A stretch of DNA of 64,000 nucleotides. Source: an uncultured Clostridia bacterium (lineage in GTDB: Bacteria > Bacillota > Clostridia > TANB77 > CAG-508). Below the pieces are notes generated by a model. That model was not told the origin of the DNA and did not search any database. It was given only the letters and a program-made list of their open reading frames with translations. Location of the stretch: positions 67,226 to 131,225 of the forward strand of contig CAPYID010000001.1 of the NCBI GenBank assembly GCA_948739805.1, read 5' to 3'. Position 1 is the first letter of the stretch. Every line of letters begins with the position of its first letter. Positions 54,430 to 62,831 of this stretch are shown here, piece after piece. A program made the position numbers and the translations under genes.

Positions 54430-56661
54430 ATGGTAGTAGAGGTAATAATAAATAGTAATGCAAAAAATCTTAATAAAATATTTGATTATAATGTACCATC
54501 CAATTTAGAGGAAAATATAAAAATTGGAAGGCGAGTTTTTGTGCCTTTTGGAAACATGAAGAGTCTACAAGAGGGATTTATAATTGGAATTAAAGAAAAT
54601 TCAGATTATGAAATAAAAGATATTGCAAGCATTCAAAAAGAAAACTATATTGAAGAAGAGAAAATTAATTTAGCAAAACTAATGGCAAGAAAATACTTTT
54701 GTAATATTTCTGAGTGTATAAAATTAATGCTTCCTCCAGGTACAACTACTAAGAATATTGAAAATAGAATTAAAGATAAATCTGCACGATTTATATACCT
54801 ATTAAAAACTGAAGATGAAATAAATGAAGATATAGAAAATAAAGTAATTAAATCCGAAAAACAAAAAAGAATATTAAAATTTTTAATAGATAATGAGGAG
54901 GTTTCCTCTGTTGATTTAGAAACATTTACAGATACTACAAGTGCTAATATAAAAACATTAGAGCAGAAGGGATATATAGAAATAATAGAAAAAACAGTAG
55001 AAAGAAATCCTTTTACAAACAAAAGCATAAAGCCAACAAGCAATTTAGAATTAACAGATGAACAAAAGAAAGCCTTTGATGAAATTAATAATAGCATCAA
55101 AAACGATAAATTCGGTGAGTTTCTAATTTTTGGAGTAACTGGAGCAGGAAAAACAGAGGTATATTTACAATTAATAGGAGAAGTATTAAAAAAAGATAAG
55201 ACCTCAATTATGTTAGTACCAGAAATCTCATTAACTCCACAGATGGTGGATAGGTTTATAGCAAGATTTGGAGAAGAAAAAATAGCTGTTTTACATAGTA
55301 AGTTATCTGTCGGAGAAAGATATGATCAATGGAAAAAAATAGAATTAGGAAAAGTAAAAATAGTTATAGGGGCAAGGTCAGCAATATTTGCTCCAATAAG
55401 AGATTTAGGACTTATCATAATAGATGAAGAACATGATTCTTCATATAAATCTGATAAAAATCCAAGATATAATGCAAAAGAAATAGCAAGATATTTAGCA
55501 AAAGAAAGAAATACTCCATTAGTGTTAGGAAGTGCTACTCCAGATATAACAAGCTATTATAATGCAATTAATAATAAAACAAACTTAATATCTTTAACTA
55601 AAAGAGCAAACAATTCGAGTTTACCAACAGTGGAGATAATTGATTTAAAAGAAGAATTAGTAAATGGCAATAGGAGTATGTTAAGCAAAAGATTATATTC
55701 AGCAATAGAAGATAATTTAAAAGCAAAAAAACAAACTATTCTATTTTTAAATAGAAGGGGATATTCTACTTTTGTAATGTGTAGAGACTGTGGTTACACT
55801 GTTAAATGCAACAAATGCAATGTAAGTATGACATATCATGTTGAGCAAAATAGATTAAAATGTCATTATTGTGGTTATGAAAGAAGAAATGTAACAATAT
55901 GTCCAGAATGTAATAGTAAAAATATTAGATATTTTGGAACTGGAACTGAAAAGTTAGAAGCAGAAATACATAAAGTATTTCCAAGTGTTTCTACAATTAG
56001 AATGGATGTAGATACTGTAACTAAAAAAAATTCACATGAAATGATTTTAAATAAATTTAGAGATGAAAATATAGATATATTAGTTGGAACACAGATGGTA
56101 GTAAAAGGACATCATTTTCCAAATGTTACTTTAGTAGGTGTCATTGCAGCAGATTCAAGCTTATTTATGGATGATTATAAAAGTAATGAAAGAACATTTC
56201 AAATATTAACACAAGTAGCAGGACGAGCAGGACGTGAAGGAAACACTGGAAATGTAATAATTCAAACATATAATCCAGATAATTTTGCAATTGAGTGTTC
56301 AAAATTACAAAATTATAAAATGTTTTATGATGAAGAAATAAAATTTAGGAAATTATTGAAATATCCACCATTTTGCGATATAATAAAAATCGAAATAAAT
56401 GATACTAATAAAAATCAAACAGCAAGCATAGCTACACAAGTTTATGATAATTTGATAAAGCAGAATGAAGACAACAGAATGGAAATATATAAGCCAATGC
56501 CATCACCTATTGATAAAATAAAAAATAGATATAGATGGAGGATTATTATTAGATGTAGATTTTCAAATACTATCATAGATAAAATAAATAATAGTATTAT
56601 AGACATAAAAGGTGTAAATACTAGAATTATGATAGATGTAAATCCAAATAGTATGATGTAA
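54430..56661 (+). CDS. priA: primosomal protein N' (PriA helicase)
   Basis: 743 residues. N-terminal PriA DNA-binding domain (VPFGNMKSLQEGFIIG), Walker A GVTGAGKTEVYLQ near residue 238, DEEHDSSYKSD near 335, the zinc-binding cysteines (CRDCGYTVKCNKCNVSM ... CHYCGYERRNVTICPECNSKN, about 455-500) and the helicase C-terminal motifs (VGTQMVVKGHHFPNVTLVGVI; QVAGRAGREG). It restarts stalled replication forks. Full length, no frame break. Confidence 0.97.
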   Translation: MVVEVIINSNAKNLNKIFDYNVPSNLEENIKIGRRVFVPFGNMKSLQEGFIIGIKENSDYEIKDIASIQKENYIEEEKINLAKLMARKYFCNISECIKLMLPPGTTTKNIENRIKDKSARFIYLLKTEDEINEDIENKVIKSEKQKRILKFLIDNEEVSSVDLETFTDTTSANIKTLEQKGYIEIIEKTVERNPFTNKSIKPTSNLELTDEQKKAFDEINNSIKNDKFGEFLIFGVTGAGKTEVYLQLIGEVLKKDKTSIMLVPEISLTPQMVDRFIARFGEEKIAVLHSKLSVGERYDQWKKIELGKVKIVIGARSAIFAPIRDLGLIIIDEEHDSSYKSDKNPRYNAKEIARYLAKERNTPLVLGSATPDITSYYNAINNKTNLISLTKRANNSSLPTVEIIDLKEELVNGNRSMLSKRLYSAIEDNLKAKKQTILFLNRRGYSTFVMCRDCGYTVKCNKCNVSMTYHVEQNRLKCHYCGYERRNVTICPECNSKNIRYFGTGTEKLEAEIHKVFPSVSTIRMDVDTVTKKNSHEMILNKFRDENIDILVGTQMVVKGHHFPNVTLVGVIAADSSLFMDDYKSNERTFQILTQVAGRAGREGNTGNVIIQTYNPDNFAIECSKLQNYKMFYDEEIKFRKLLKYPPFCDIIKIEINDTNKNQTASIATQVYDNLIKQNEDNRMEIYKPMPSPIDKIKNRYRWRIIIRCRFSNTIIDKINNSIIDIKGVNTRIMIDVNPNSMM

Positions 56662-56751
56662 TATACTAAATACTAAATAATAAATTTTAATTTCGCCAAA
56701 TTTAACTGGCATAACATATGACATTTTGTTTTAAAAGGAGGGAACATATAA

Positions 56752-57249
56752 ATGGCAATACGAAATATCAGACAAGAAGGAGACGAAATCTTAAAGAAAA
56801 AGTCAAAAGAAATTGATGAAGTAGACGATAAAATTAGAGAGTTAATGAATGACATGGTAGAAACCATGCATAAATATGATGGAGTAGGACTTGCAGCTGT
56901 TCAAGTAGGAATATTAAAAAGAATTATAGTAATAGATTTATATGATGAAAAACCAATAATAAAACTTGCAAATCCAGTAATATTAAAAACAAAAGGAAAA
57001 CAAAAAGTAGAAGAAGGATGTTTGAGTTTTCCAAATAGGTTTGTAAAAGTTGAAAGACCAAATGAAATTACAGTAGAAGGAATAAACGAAAATGGCGACA
57101 AAGTAAAAATAACAGCAACAGGACTTCTAGCACAAGCACTATCACATGAAATTGACCACTTAAATGGAGTTGTTTTAACAGATGTCATGTTACCAGGAAC
57201 TATGGAATATGTAAAACCAGATAATTCAAAGAAAAATAGCAAAAAATAG
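56752..57249 (+). CDS. def: peptide deformylase
   Basis: 165 residues; AAGGAGGGA ribosome site. Motif 1 GVGLAAVQVGI near residue 46, motif 2 EEGCLSFP near 88 (C is a metal ligand) and motif 3 QALSHEIDHLNG near 130 (HExDH). It removes the formyl group from nascent proteins. The C-terminal 20 residues are a lysine-rich tail. It is usual to find def beside priA in Bacillota, as here. Confidence 0.95.
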   Translation: MAIRNIRQEGDEILKKKSKEIDEVDDKIRELMNDMVETMHKYDGVGLAAVQVGILKRIIVIDLYDEKPIIKLANPVILKTKGKQKVEEGCLSFPNRFVKVERPNEITVEGINENGDKVKITATGLLAQALSHEIDHLNGVVLTDVMLPGTMEYVKPDNSKKNSKK

Positions 57250-57355
57250 AAAAAAATGAATATAATAAAATAGAATAAGTATACAATTATTTAATTGTAG
57301 GAAGAATGACGAGTGTCTTTTTCTTGAAATCTATATGAATACGAGGCACAAAGAT

Positions 57356-58078
57356 ATGTTAATAGTAAAAAAATTTGGAGGAAAATTATTAAATACAAAA
57401 GAAAGGATATTTAATGTAGTAAATATCTGTAAAGAAGATTATGAGAATGGAAATGACATTATATTAGTTTTATCTGCAATTGGAGAAAAAACAGATGAAC
57501 TAATTGAAAATGCAACAAGTATATGTAAAAACTTTGAAAAAAGAGAAATGGATATGCTACTTGTAACAGGAGAGCAAATGGCAGTATCACTTGTATCAAT
57601 GGCATTTAATAAAGAAAATATACCAGCAATTTCTTTAAATGCTTTTCAAGTACCAATATATACAGATTCAAATTATAATGATGCTGAGATTGTAAGTATA
57701 GGTACAAAAAGAATAAAACAAGAACTCTTAAAAGGCAATATAGTAATAGTAACAGGATTTCAAGGAATTGATAAAGAAAACAATTATACTACATTAGGTA
57801 GAGGTGGATCAGATACAACAGCGGTAGCACTAGCTGCAAAATTTAACGCTGATAAATGTGAAATATATAAAGATGTAGATGGAGTATATGATACAGACCC
57901 TAAAACAAACATATATGCAAAAAAATATGATGAAATAGGTTATGATGAAATGTTAAACCTTTCAAATGGTGGAGCAAAAGTATTACATAATAAATCTGTT
58001 GAAATAGCTAAAAAATGTGATGTACCAATATTTATAAAATCTATGTTCACTAATGAAATTGGGACAGTGATAAAATAA
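57356..58078 (+). CDS. aspartokinase-like amino acid kinase, without ACT domains
   Basis: 240 residues from ATG 57356, which starts at the conserved MLIVKKFGGKLL; an ATG seven codons upstream (57335) is possible. No good ribosome site is seen for either. The kinase domain has VLSAIGEKTDELI, LLVTGEQMAVSLVSMAF, TGFQGID, LGRGGSDTTAVALAA and YKDVDGVYDTDP: clear aspartokinase motifs. Normal aspartokinases have about 400 residues with C-terminal ACT domains, which are missing here; the frame stops right after the catalytic domain. The product may be feedback-insensitive, or work with a partner. Confidence 0.85.
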   Translation: MLIVKKFGGKLLNTKERIFNVVNICKEDYENGNDIILVLSAIGEKTDELIENATSICKNFEKREMDMLLVTGEQMAVSLVSMAFNKENIPAISLNAFQVPIYTDSNYNDAEIVSIGTKRIKQELLKGNIVIVTGFQGIDKENNYTTLGRGGSDTTAVALAAKFNADKCEIYKDVDGVYDTDPKTNIYAKKYDEIGYDEMLNLSNGGAKVLHNKSVEIAKKCDVPIFIKSMFTNEIGTVIK

Positions 58079-58081
58079 ATG

Positions 58082-58110
58082 TTGACGTACGTAAAAACGT
58101 ATGATACAAT
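58082..58110 (+). promoter_or_regulatory. promoter and operator of the Phd/YoeB pair
   Basis: TTGACG (58082-58087), 17-base spacer, TACAAT (58105-58110). The spacer contains TACGTAAAAACGTA, an inverted repeat that fits an operator for the antitoxin, which would block RNA polymerase when bound. The antitoxin start follows at 58132 after AGGAGG. Confidence 0.75.
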
Positions 58111-58131
58111 ATAAATATTAGGAGGTGTAGA

Positions 58132-58380
58132 ATGACTAATATCAATGTTACAAATTTTAGAAAAGATATATATGAACTACTAGAGCAAGCAATAAAGTAT
58201 AATGAACCAATTAATGTTTCTACAAAGAATGGAAATGCTGTTGTATTATCAGAAGAAGATTATAATTCATTAATTGAAACATTATATCTTTCAAATATAC
58301 CAAAAATGAGAGAAAAATTAATTAATGGAAAAGATGAGAATATTAATGAATGTATACCAGAAGACGAGGTGGAATGGTAA
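58132..58380 (+). CDS. Phd/YefM-family antitoxin
   Basis: 82 residues. N-terminal TNINVTNFRKDIYELLEQAIKYNEPINVSTKNGNAVVLSEEDYNSLIETLYL is the classic Phd/YefM DNA-binding fold. The C-terminal tail (about 62-82) is acidic and presumably disordered to wrap the toxin. Its TAA overlaps the toxin start (TAATG), so translation is coupled. It likely represses the operator in its own promoter. Confidence 0.92.
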   Translation: MTNINVTNFRKDIYELLEQAIKYNEPINVSTKNGNAVVLSEEDYNSLIETLYLSNIPKMREKLINGKDENINECIPEDEVEW

Positions 58381-58640
58381 TGTACAATATAGTTTATACA
58401 AAATCATCAATAAAAGATATTCCAAAATTAAAATGCTCAAATTTATCCAAAAAGGCATTATCTTTAATTGAAATAATAAAGGTCAACCCATATCAAAATC
58501 CACCACCATATGAAAAACTTATTGGTGATATGCAAGGACTATATTCAAGACGAATTAATATACAACATAGGTTAGTATATCAAGTATATGAAAATGAAAA
58601 AATAATAAAAGTAATTAGTTTATGGACACATTATGAATAA
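58380..58640 (+). CDS. yoeB: YoeB-family toxin (RelE superfamily)
   Basis: 86 residues from ATG 58380. Features: VYTKSSIKDIPKLKCSNL near the start, NPPPYEKLIGDMQGLYSRRINIQHRLVYQV (active-site region with YSRRIN..HR) and WTHYE at the end. It cuts mRNA on the ribosome. A normal type II pair with the antitoxin ahead of it. Confidence 0.92.
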   Translation: MYNIVYTKSSIKDIPKLKCSNLSKKALSLIEIIKVNPYQNPPPYEKLIGDMQGLYSRRINIQHRLVYQVYENEKIIKVISLWTHYE

Positions 58641-58656
58641 TTGTAACAAATAGTTA

Positions 58657-58685
58657 TTGACATTATCGCAAGAATATTTTAAAAT
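58657..58685 (+). promoter_or_regulatory. promoter of rnpB
   Basis: TTGACA (58657-58662), 17-base spacer, TAAAAT (58680-58685). It stands about 10 bases before the 5' end of the RNase P RNA. Confidence 0.8.
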
Positions 58686-58694
58686 AATATATGT

Positions 58695-59042
58695 AAGTAA
58701 ACTGAATAGTCGCGTATAGCACAGTCGAAAGGCAGCGTACGAGGAAAGTCCGGGCCTCTAAAGAGCGTGGTGCTGGATAACGTCCAGTGAGGGAAACCTT
58801 AAGGAAAGTGCAACAGAAAATAACCGCCATATTTAGTATGGTAAGGGTGAAAAGGTAGGGTAAGAGCCTACCGCAACTGTGGTGACATAGTTGGTCAATG
58901 TAAACCCCACCTGAGGCAAGACCGAGACTAGGAGGATAAGATTGCTCTTTTCGTCTCCTTAATTTGGTCGCTTGAGACCTATAGTAATATAGGTAGTAGA
59001 TAAATGACTATTCTAGACAGAACCCGGCTTATAGGTTTACTT
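58695..59042 (+). ncRNA. rnpB: RNase P RNA, class A
   Basis: About 348 bases closed by P1 (AAGTAAAC with GTTTACTT). Hallmarks: GAGGAAAGTCCGGGC (CR-I), GTGCAACAGAAAATAACCGCC, GGTAAGGGTGAAAAGGT and CAGAACCCGGCTTATAGG at the 3' end. It processes tRNA 5' ends with RnpA. It is the best conserved RNA in the window. Confidence 0.97.
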
Positions 59043-59071
59043 ATGTTTTAAATATAGAAATATTATGTTGT

Positions 59072-59097
59072 AGGGGCACATTGCATGTGCCCTTTAT
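59072..59097 (+). terminator. rnpB terminator
   Basis: AGGGGCACA-TTGCA-TGTGCCCTTT, a GC-rich hairpin with a short T-run, about 30 bases after the RNase P RNA. Confidence 0.85.
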
Positions 59098-59161
59098 AAA
59101 AATATATGTAATGATATATTACTTTTTATAGATTTGTGCATTGAAAGGAATGAAATTAAAA

Positions 59162-59821
59162 ATGAACAAAATTCTTATTATAGAAGATGATTTCAATATA
59201 AGAAATATGATAAATGATTTATTAATAGCAAATCAATACATTCCTATACAGGCAAATGGAGGCAAAGAGGCATTAGATTTACACACAAAATCAATAGACT
59301 TAATATTATTAGATTTAATGTTACCACAAATACATGGAAAAGACCTAATAAAAAAGTTAAAAGAAATACATGATTGCCCAATAATAATCGTAAGTGCAAT
59401 TACTGATGTAGATATGAAAGTAAATGTATTTGATTTAGGAGCAGATGATTATATTACAAAACCATTTCAAGGAAAAGAGTTATTAGCTAGAATAAAATTA
59501 GCATTACGACATGATGGAAAAGAAACAATTATACAATACAAAGACATTAAATTGGACACTGAAAAATATTCAGCAATTTGTAATGAAAAAAACTTAGAAT
59601 TAACTAAAACAGAATTTGAAATATTAAATTTATTAATTTTAAACAAAGGACAAATAGTAACAAAATCTATTTTATTTGATGAAATTTGGAATACAAAGGA
59701 CTCAGCAGACGAAAATACATTAAATGTCCATATAAGTAAACTTAGAAATAAATTAAAAATAGCCAATAATTTAGAGGAATATATAGAAACAATTTGGAAG
59801 ATTGGATATAAATTAAAATAA
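59162..59821 (+). CDS. OmpR-family response regulator
   Basis: 219 residues from ATG 59162. Receiver domain with acidic pocket IIEDD, phospho-acceptor D in LILLDLMLPQIHGKDL near residue 51 and the K in DDYITKPF near 102. C-terminal OmpR winged helix (ENTLNVHISKLRNKL ... ETIWKIGYKL). It is the first gene of a four-gene module (regulator, ABC ATPase, permease, kinase). The kinase at 61675 is its probable partner. Confidence 0.94.
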   Translation: MNKILIIEDDFNIRNMINDLLIANQYIPIQANGGKEALDLHTKSIDLILLDLMLPQIHGKDLIKKLKEIHDCPIIIVSAITDVDMKVNVFDLGADDYITKPFQGKELLARIKLALRHDGKETIIQYKDIKLDTEKYSAICNEKNLELTKTEFEILNLLILNKGQIVTKSILFDEIWNTKDSADENTLNVHISKLRNKLKIANNLEEYIETIWKIGYKLK

Positions 59822-59888
59822 ATTTATTAGAATTAAGAGTTTTTTAAGAAATAAATAATATAATTCCAAACAAAGGGAGGAATTATAA

Positions 59889-60803
59889 ATGAATGAAATT
59901 ATACTAAAAACAAATAATTTAACAAAAAAATACAAAGAATTTATAGCACTAGACAATGTTAATCTTAGTATTTCCAAAGGTGATATATATGGATTAATCG
60001 GAAGAAATGGTGCTGGAAAAACAACATTAATGAAAATAATTACAACACTAGCAAACAAAACGGCTGGAGAATTTGAACTATTCGGAAAAAAAGACAATAA
60101 TTTAACAGAAACCAAAAGAAGAATAGGTTGTTTAATAGAAAATCCAGCATTTTTTCCAAACTTATCAGCAGTAAATAATTTAAAATACTATGCTATACAA
60201 AAGGGAATTGTTGATAACAAACAAATTGATGAAGCAATAGAATTAGTAGGACTAAGTGAAGCAAAAAACAAAAAATTCAAAACATATTCTTTAGGAATGA
60301 AACAACGTTTAGGAATTGCATTTGCAATATTAGATAACCCAGACTTTATTATATTAGACGAACCAATTAATGGACTTGATCCAATAGGAATTAGTGAATT
60401 AAGAGATTTATTTAAAAAACTAAACTTAGAAAAGAATATAACTATTTTAATATCAAGTCATATATTAAATGAATTATATCAAGTATCAAATAAACTCTGT
60501 ATTATAGAGAAAGGAAAAGTAATAAAAGAAATTACGAAAGAACAGTTAGATGAAGAATGTAGTAAATGTATTGTAATAAAAACTAAAGAAACATCAAAAG
60601 TAGCTGTAATTTTAGAAGAACAACTAAAAACAAAGAATTATAAAATAATAGATAATACAGAAATCCGACTATATGATTATTTAGAAAATAGTAGTAAAGT
60701 AAACAAAACATTAATAAAAAATGATATTGATATCATAAGTCTTTATGAATCAGGAATTACTTTAGAGGACTATTTTAAAACTATCATAAAGGAGGGAAAA
60801 TAA
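59889..60803 (+). CDS. ABC transporter ATP-binding protein (BcrA-like)
   Basis: 304 residues, AAGGGAGGA start. Walker A GRNGAGKTTLMK near residue 39, signature YSLGMKQRLGIAF near 138, Walker B FIILDEPINGLDPIG near 158 and the H-loop ISSHIL. The last 80 residues form the accessory domain common in bacitracin/lantibiotic-type exporters. Together with the permease it likely gives self-protection against a membrane-active peptide. Confidence 0.95.
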   Translation: MNEIILKTNNLTKKYKEFIALDNVNLSISKGDIYGLIGRNGAGKTTLMKIITTLANKTAGEFELFGKKDNNLTETKRRIGCLIENPAFFPNLSAVNNLKYYAIQKGIVDNKQIDEAIELVGLSEAKNKKFKTYSLGMKQRLGIAFAILDNPDFIILDEPINGLDPIGISELRDLFKKLNLEKNITILISSHILNELYQVSNKLCIIEKGKVIKEITKEQLDEECSKCIVIKTKETSKVAVILEEQLKTKNYKIIDNTEIRLYDYLENSSKVNKTLIKNDIDIISLYESGITLEDYFKTIIKEGK

Positions 60804-60804
60804 A

Positions 60805-61656
60805 ATGTTAAATATAATAAAATCAGATTTATATAGAATATTTAGAGGGAAAGGAATATACATAGCAATAATATTAATGTTTCTTATGATTGGAGTAAGT
60901 GTATTTTTAATGAGTCCAGGATATATAGGAACTACTGTTATGATAGATGAAGACACAAATCAGGGAATGGCACCAGAAGACTTAGAACTTATGGAAAAAG
61001 TGAGTAAAGCTAATAATATATTAGATATCAGAGAGATTATGAAAGAGCATGCAGAATTTGACTTAGATAAACAAATTATTGGAGCAAATACTAATCTGTA
61101 CTATCTATTTATTGTAGTAGTATTTGTTGTAATATGTGTTGATTTATCTGACAGTACTGCTAAAAATACTCTATCATCAGCTATATCTAGGGAAAAATAT
61201 TATTTAGCTAAAGTCTGTACAGTAATGATTATTGGAATATTCATGACATTACTAAACAATTATGGAATATATTTTTTAAATATAATTTTTAATGGTAAAG
61301 CATTCTCATCAGATTTTATGGAATTTACAAAATATACTATAATGCAACTTCCAATAATATTAGGAATGTTAAGTATATTAATAGGTATAGCATTTATAAC
61401 AAAGAAAAAAGCATTATTTAATGGTATAAGTATACCATTATTACTAATAGTACAACTAATATTACAAGGTATGATTGCTATATTTAATTTAGAACAAACA
61501 ATTATGACAAATTGGGAATTACAATATATGATTAGCAACCTTGCAAACAATCCATCAACTGAATATGTAATAAAAGCAAGTTTACTAGGAATTTTTTATG
61601 TAATAATATTTAATTTAATAGGATATTATTCTTTTAAGAAATCAGAAATAAAATAA
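60805..61656 (+). CDS. ABC-2 type permease
   Basis: 283 residues, start one base after the ATPase stop. Six membrane segments with a large loop between TM1 and TM2 (about 40-105): IYIAIILMFLMIGVSVFLM at the N-terminus, YLFIVVVFVVICVDLS, CTVMIIGIFMTLLNNYGIYF and others. ABC-2/BcrB-like permease that pairs with the upstream ATPase. Confidence 0.88.
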   Translation: MLNIIKSDLYRIFRGKGIYIAIILMFLMIGVSVFLMSPGYIGTTVMIDEDTNQGMAPEDLELMEKVSKANNILDIREIMKEHAEFDLDKQIIGANTNLYYLFIVVVFVVICVDLSDSTAKNTLSSAISREKYYLAKVCTVMIIGIFMTLLNNYGIYFLNIIFNGKAFSSDFMEFTKYTIMQLPIILGMLSILIGIAFITKKKALFNGISIPLLLIVQLILQGMIAIFNLEQTIMTNWELQYMISNLANNPSTEYVIKASLLGIFYVIIFNLIGYYSFKKSEIK

Positions 61657-61674
61657 AGATTGGGGAGAAATAGT

Positions 61675-62574
61675 ATGGGATTTATTATTTGTTTATTAAT
61701 AATTATAATTTTAATGCTATTTCTCTATATTTTTATATTAAAAAAAGAAATAAAAAGGATAGCAAATAAAGTAAAAATTGTTAGAAATGAAAGCTCTAAT
61801 ACTTTAATAAATAAAGAGCTTGAAGAAAAAAATCTTGCATTTTTAATAAAAGAAATAAATAATACAATTAATGAAATAAATAAAAAAGAAATTAATATGA
61901 ATATAAAAACTGAGGAATTGAAAAAAATGATAACAAATACAGCACATGACCTAAGAACACCATTAACCTCAGCAATAGGATATATAGAATTAATACAGAC
62001 TAATGATATTATAGAAGATAAAAAAGAAAAATATATACAAATAGTATCAGAAAGGCTACAAAAATTATCATATTTAATAACAAGCCTCTTTGAATTCTCA
62101 AAAATTATTTCAAATGATAATAAAATAGAAATGAAAAAAGAAAATTTAATAGAAATTATAGAAGGATGTATCGCAAACTCTTATGATGATTTCATAAAGG
62201 AAAATAGGCAGATAAATTTTAGCCATAAAAACAGTAAAACAGAAATAATAACGAACAAGTCATTACTAGCTAGGGCTTTTGATAATATGATTATAAATGC
62301 TTATAAACATAGTAAAAGTAATTTGGATATAGAAATTTTTGAAGAAAATGGGGAAGTGATGATTAAATTTATAAATAAATTAGAAGATAATAATTTAGAT
62401 ATAGATTTAATATTTGAAAAATTCTATACAACAGATATTTCAAGAACAAATGGAAATACAGGATTAGGTCTTGCAATAGCAAAAGAATTCATAGAATTAA
62501 CAAGTGGAAATATATCTGCAATAAAGGAAGATGGGCTATTAAAAATGGTAGTTACTTTTACGAGTGATAATTAA
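61675..62574 (+). CDS. sensor histidine kinase (single-helix, BceS/BcrS-like)
   Basis: 299 residues from ATG 61675 (GGGGAG upstream). One N-terminal membrane helix, no extracellular domain. H-box NTAHDLRTPLTSAIGYIEL near residue 92 (phospho-histidine), N-box ARAFDNMIINAYKHSK near 202 and G-box GNTGLGLAIAKEFIEL near 262. Lacking a sensor, it probably senses through the ABC transporter, as BceS-type kinases do. Ends the operon; two terminators follow. Confidence 0.9.
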   Translation: MGFIICLLIIIILMLFLYIFILKKEIKRIANKVKIVRNESSNTLINKELEEKNLAFLIKEINNTINEINKKEINMNIKTEELKKMITNTAHDLRTPLTSAIGYIELIQTNDIIEDKKEKYIQIVSERLQKLSYLITSLFEFSKIISNDNKIEMKKENLIEIIEGCIANSYDDFIKENRQINFSHKNSKTEIITNKSLLARAFDNMIINAYKHSKSNLDIEIFEENGEVMIKFINKLEDNNLDIDLIFEKFYTTDISRTNGNTGLGLAIAKEFIELTSGNISAIKEDGLLKMVVTFTSDN

Positions 62575-62677
62575 TTTTTTATGGCTATATGAATAACCTA
62601 AAAACAATCAAATTATCTAAAATTATAACATTTTCTGTCAATAACTTTTGAAAATGTCCCAAAAATTTCTAAACATT

Positions 62678-62700
62678 AACGGAAAAATAATTTCCGTTTT
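62678..62700 (+). terminator. terminator after the kinase operon
   Basis: AACGGAAA-AATAA-TTTCCGTTTT, 104 bases after the kinase stop, with a T-run. Confidence 0.7.
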
Positions 62701-62706
62701 GAATAT

Positions 62707-62759
62707 AATCTAGAGTCTGTTTTCGCTCGCCGCGTGGCAGGCTCTAGATTTATTTTTTT
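62707..62759 (+). terminator. second strong hairpin with T-run
   Basis: AATCTAGAGTCTG pairs with CAGGCTCTAGATT (one mismatch) around a GC-rich loop and is followed by TATTTTTTTG. It may be a terminator that isolates the transposase from the kinase operon, or the end of the insertion element. The sequence 62760-62831 shows no gene. Confidence 0.65.
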
Positions 62760-62831
62760 GTATTAAATCTATTTTTTTGCTAATAATAATATTAGGCGAT
62801 AGATTTAATTAAGATGCTTTTGCATCTGGGT

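Noticed and set aside
57250..57355. Lysine riboswitch before the aspartokinase-like gene
   Set aside because: The space is about 100 bases without the conserved core; only a weak hairpin is present.
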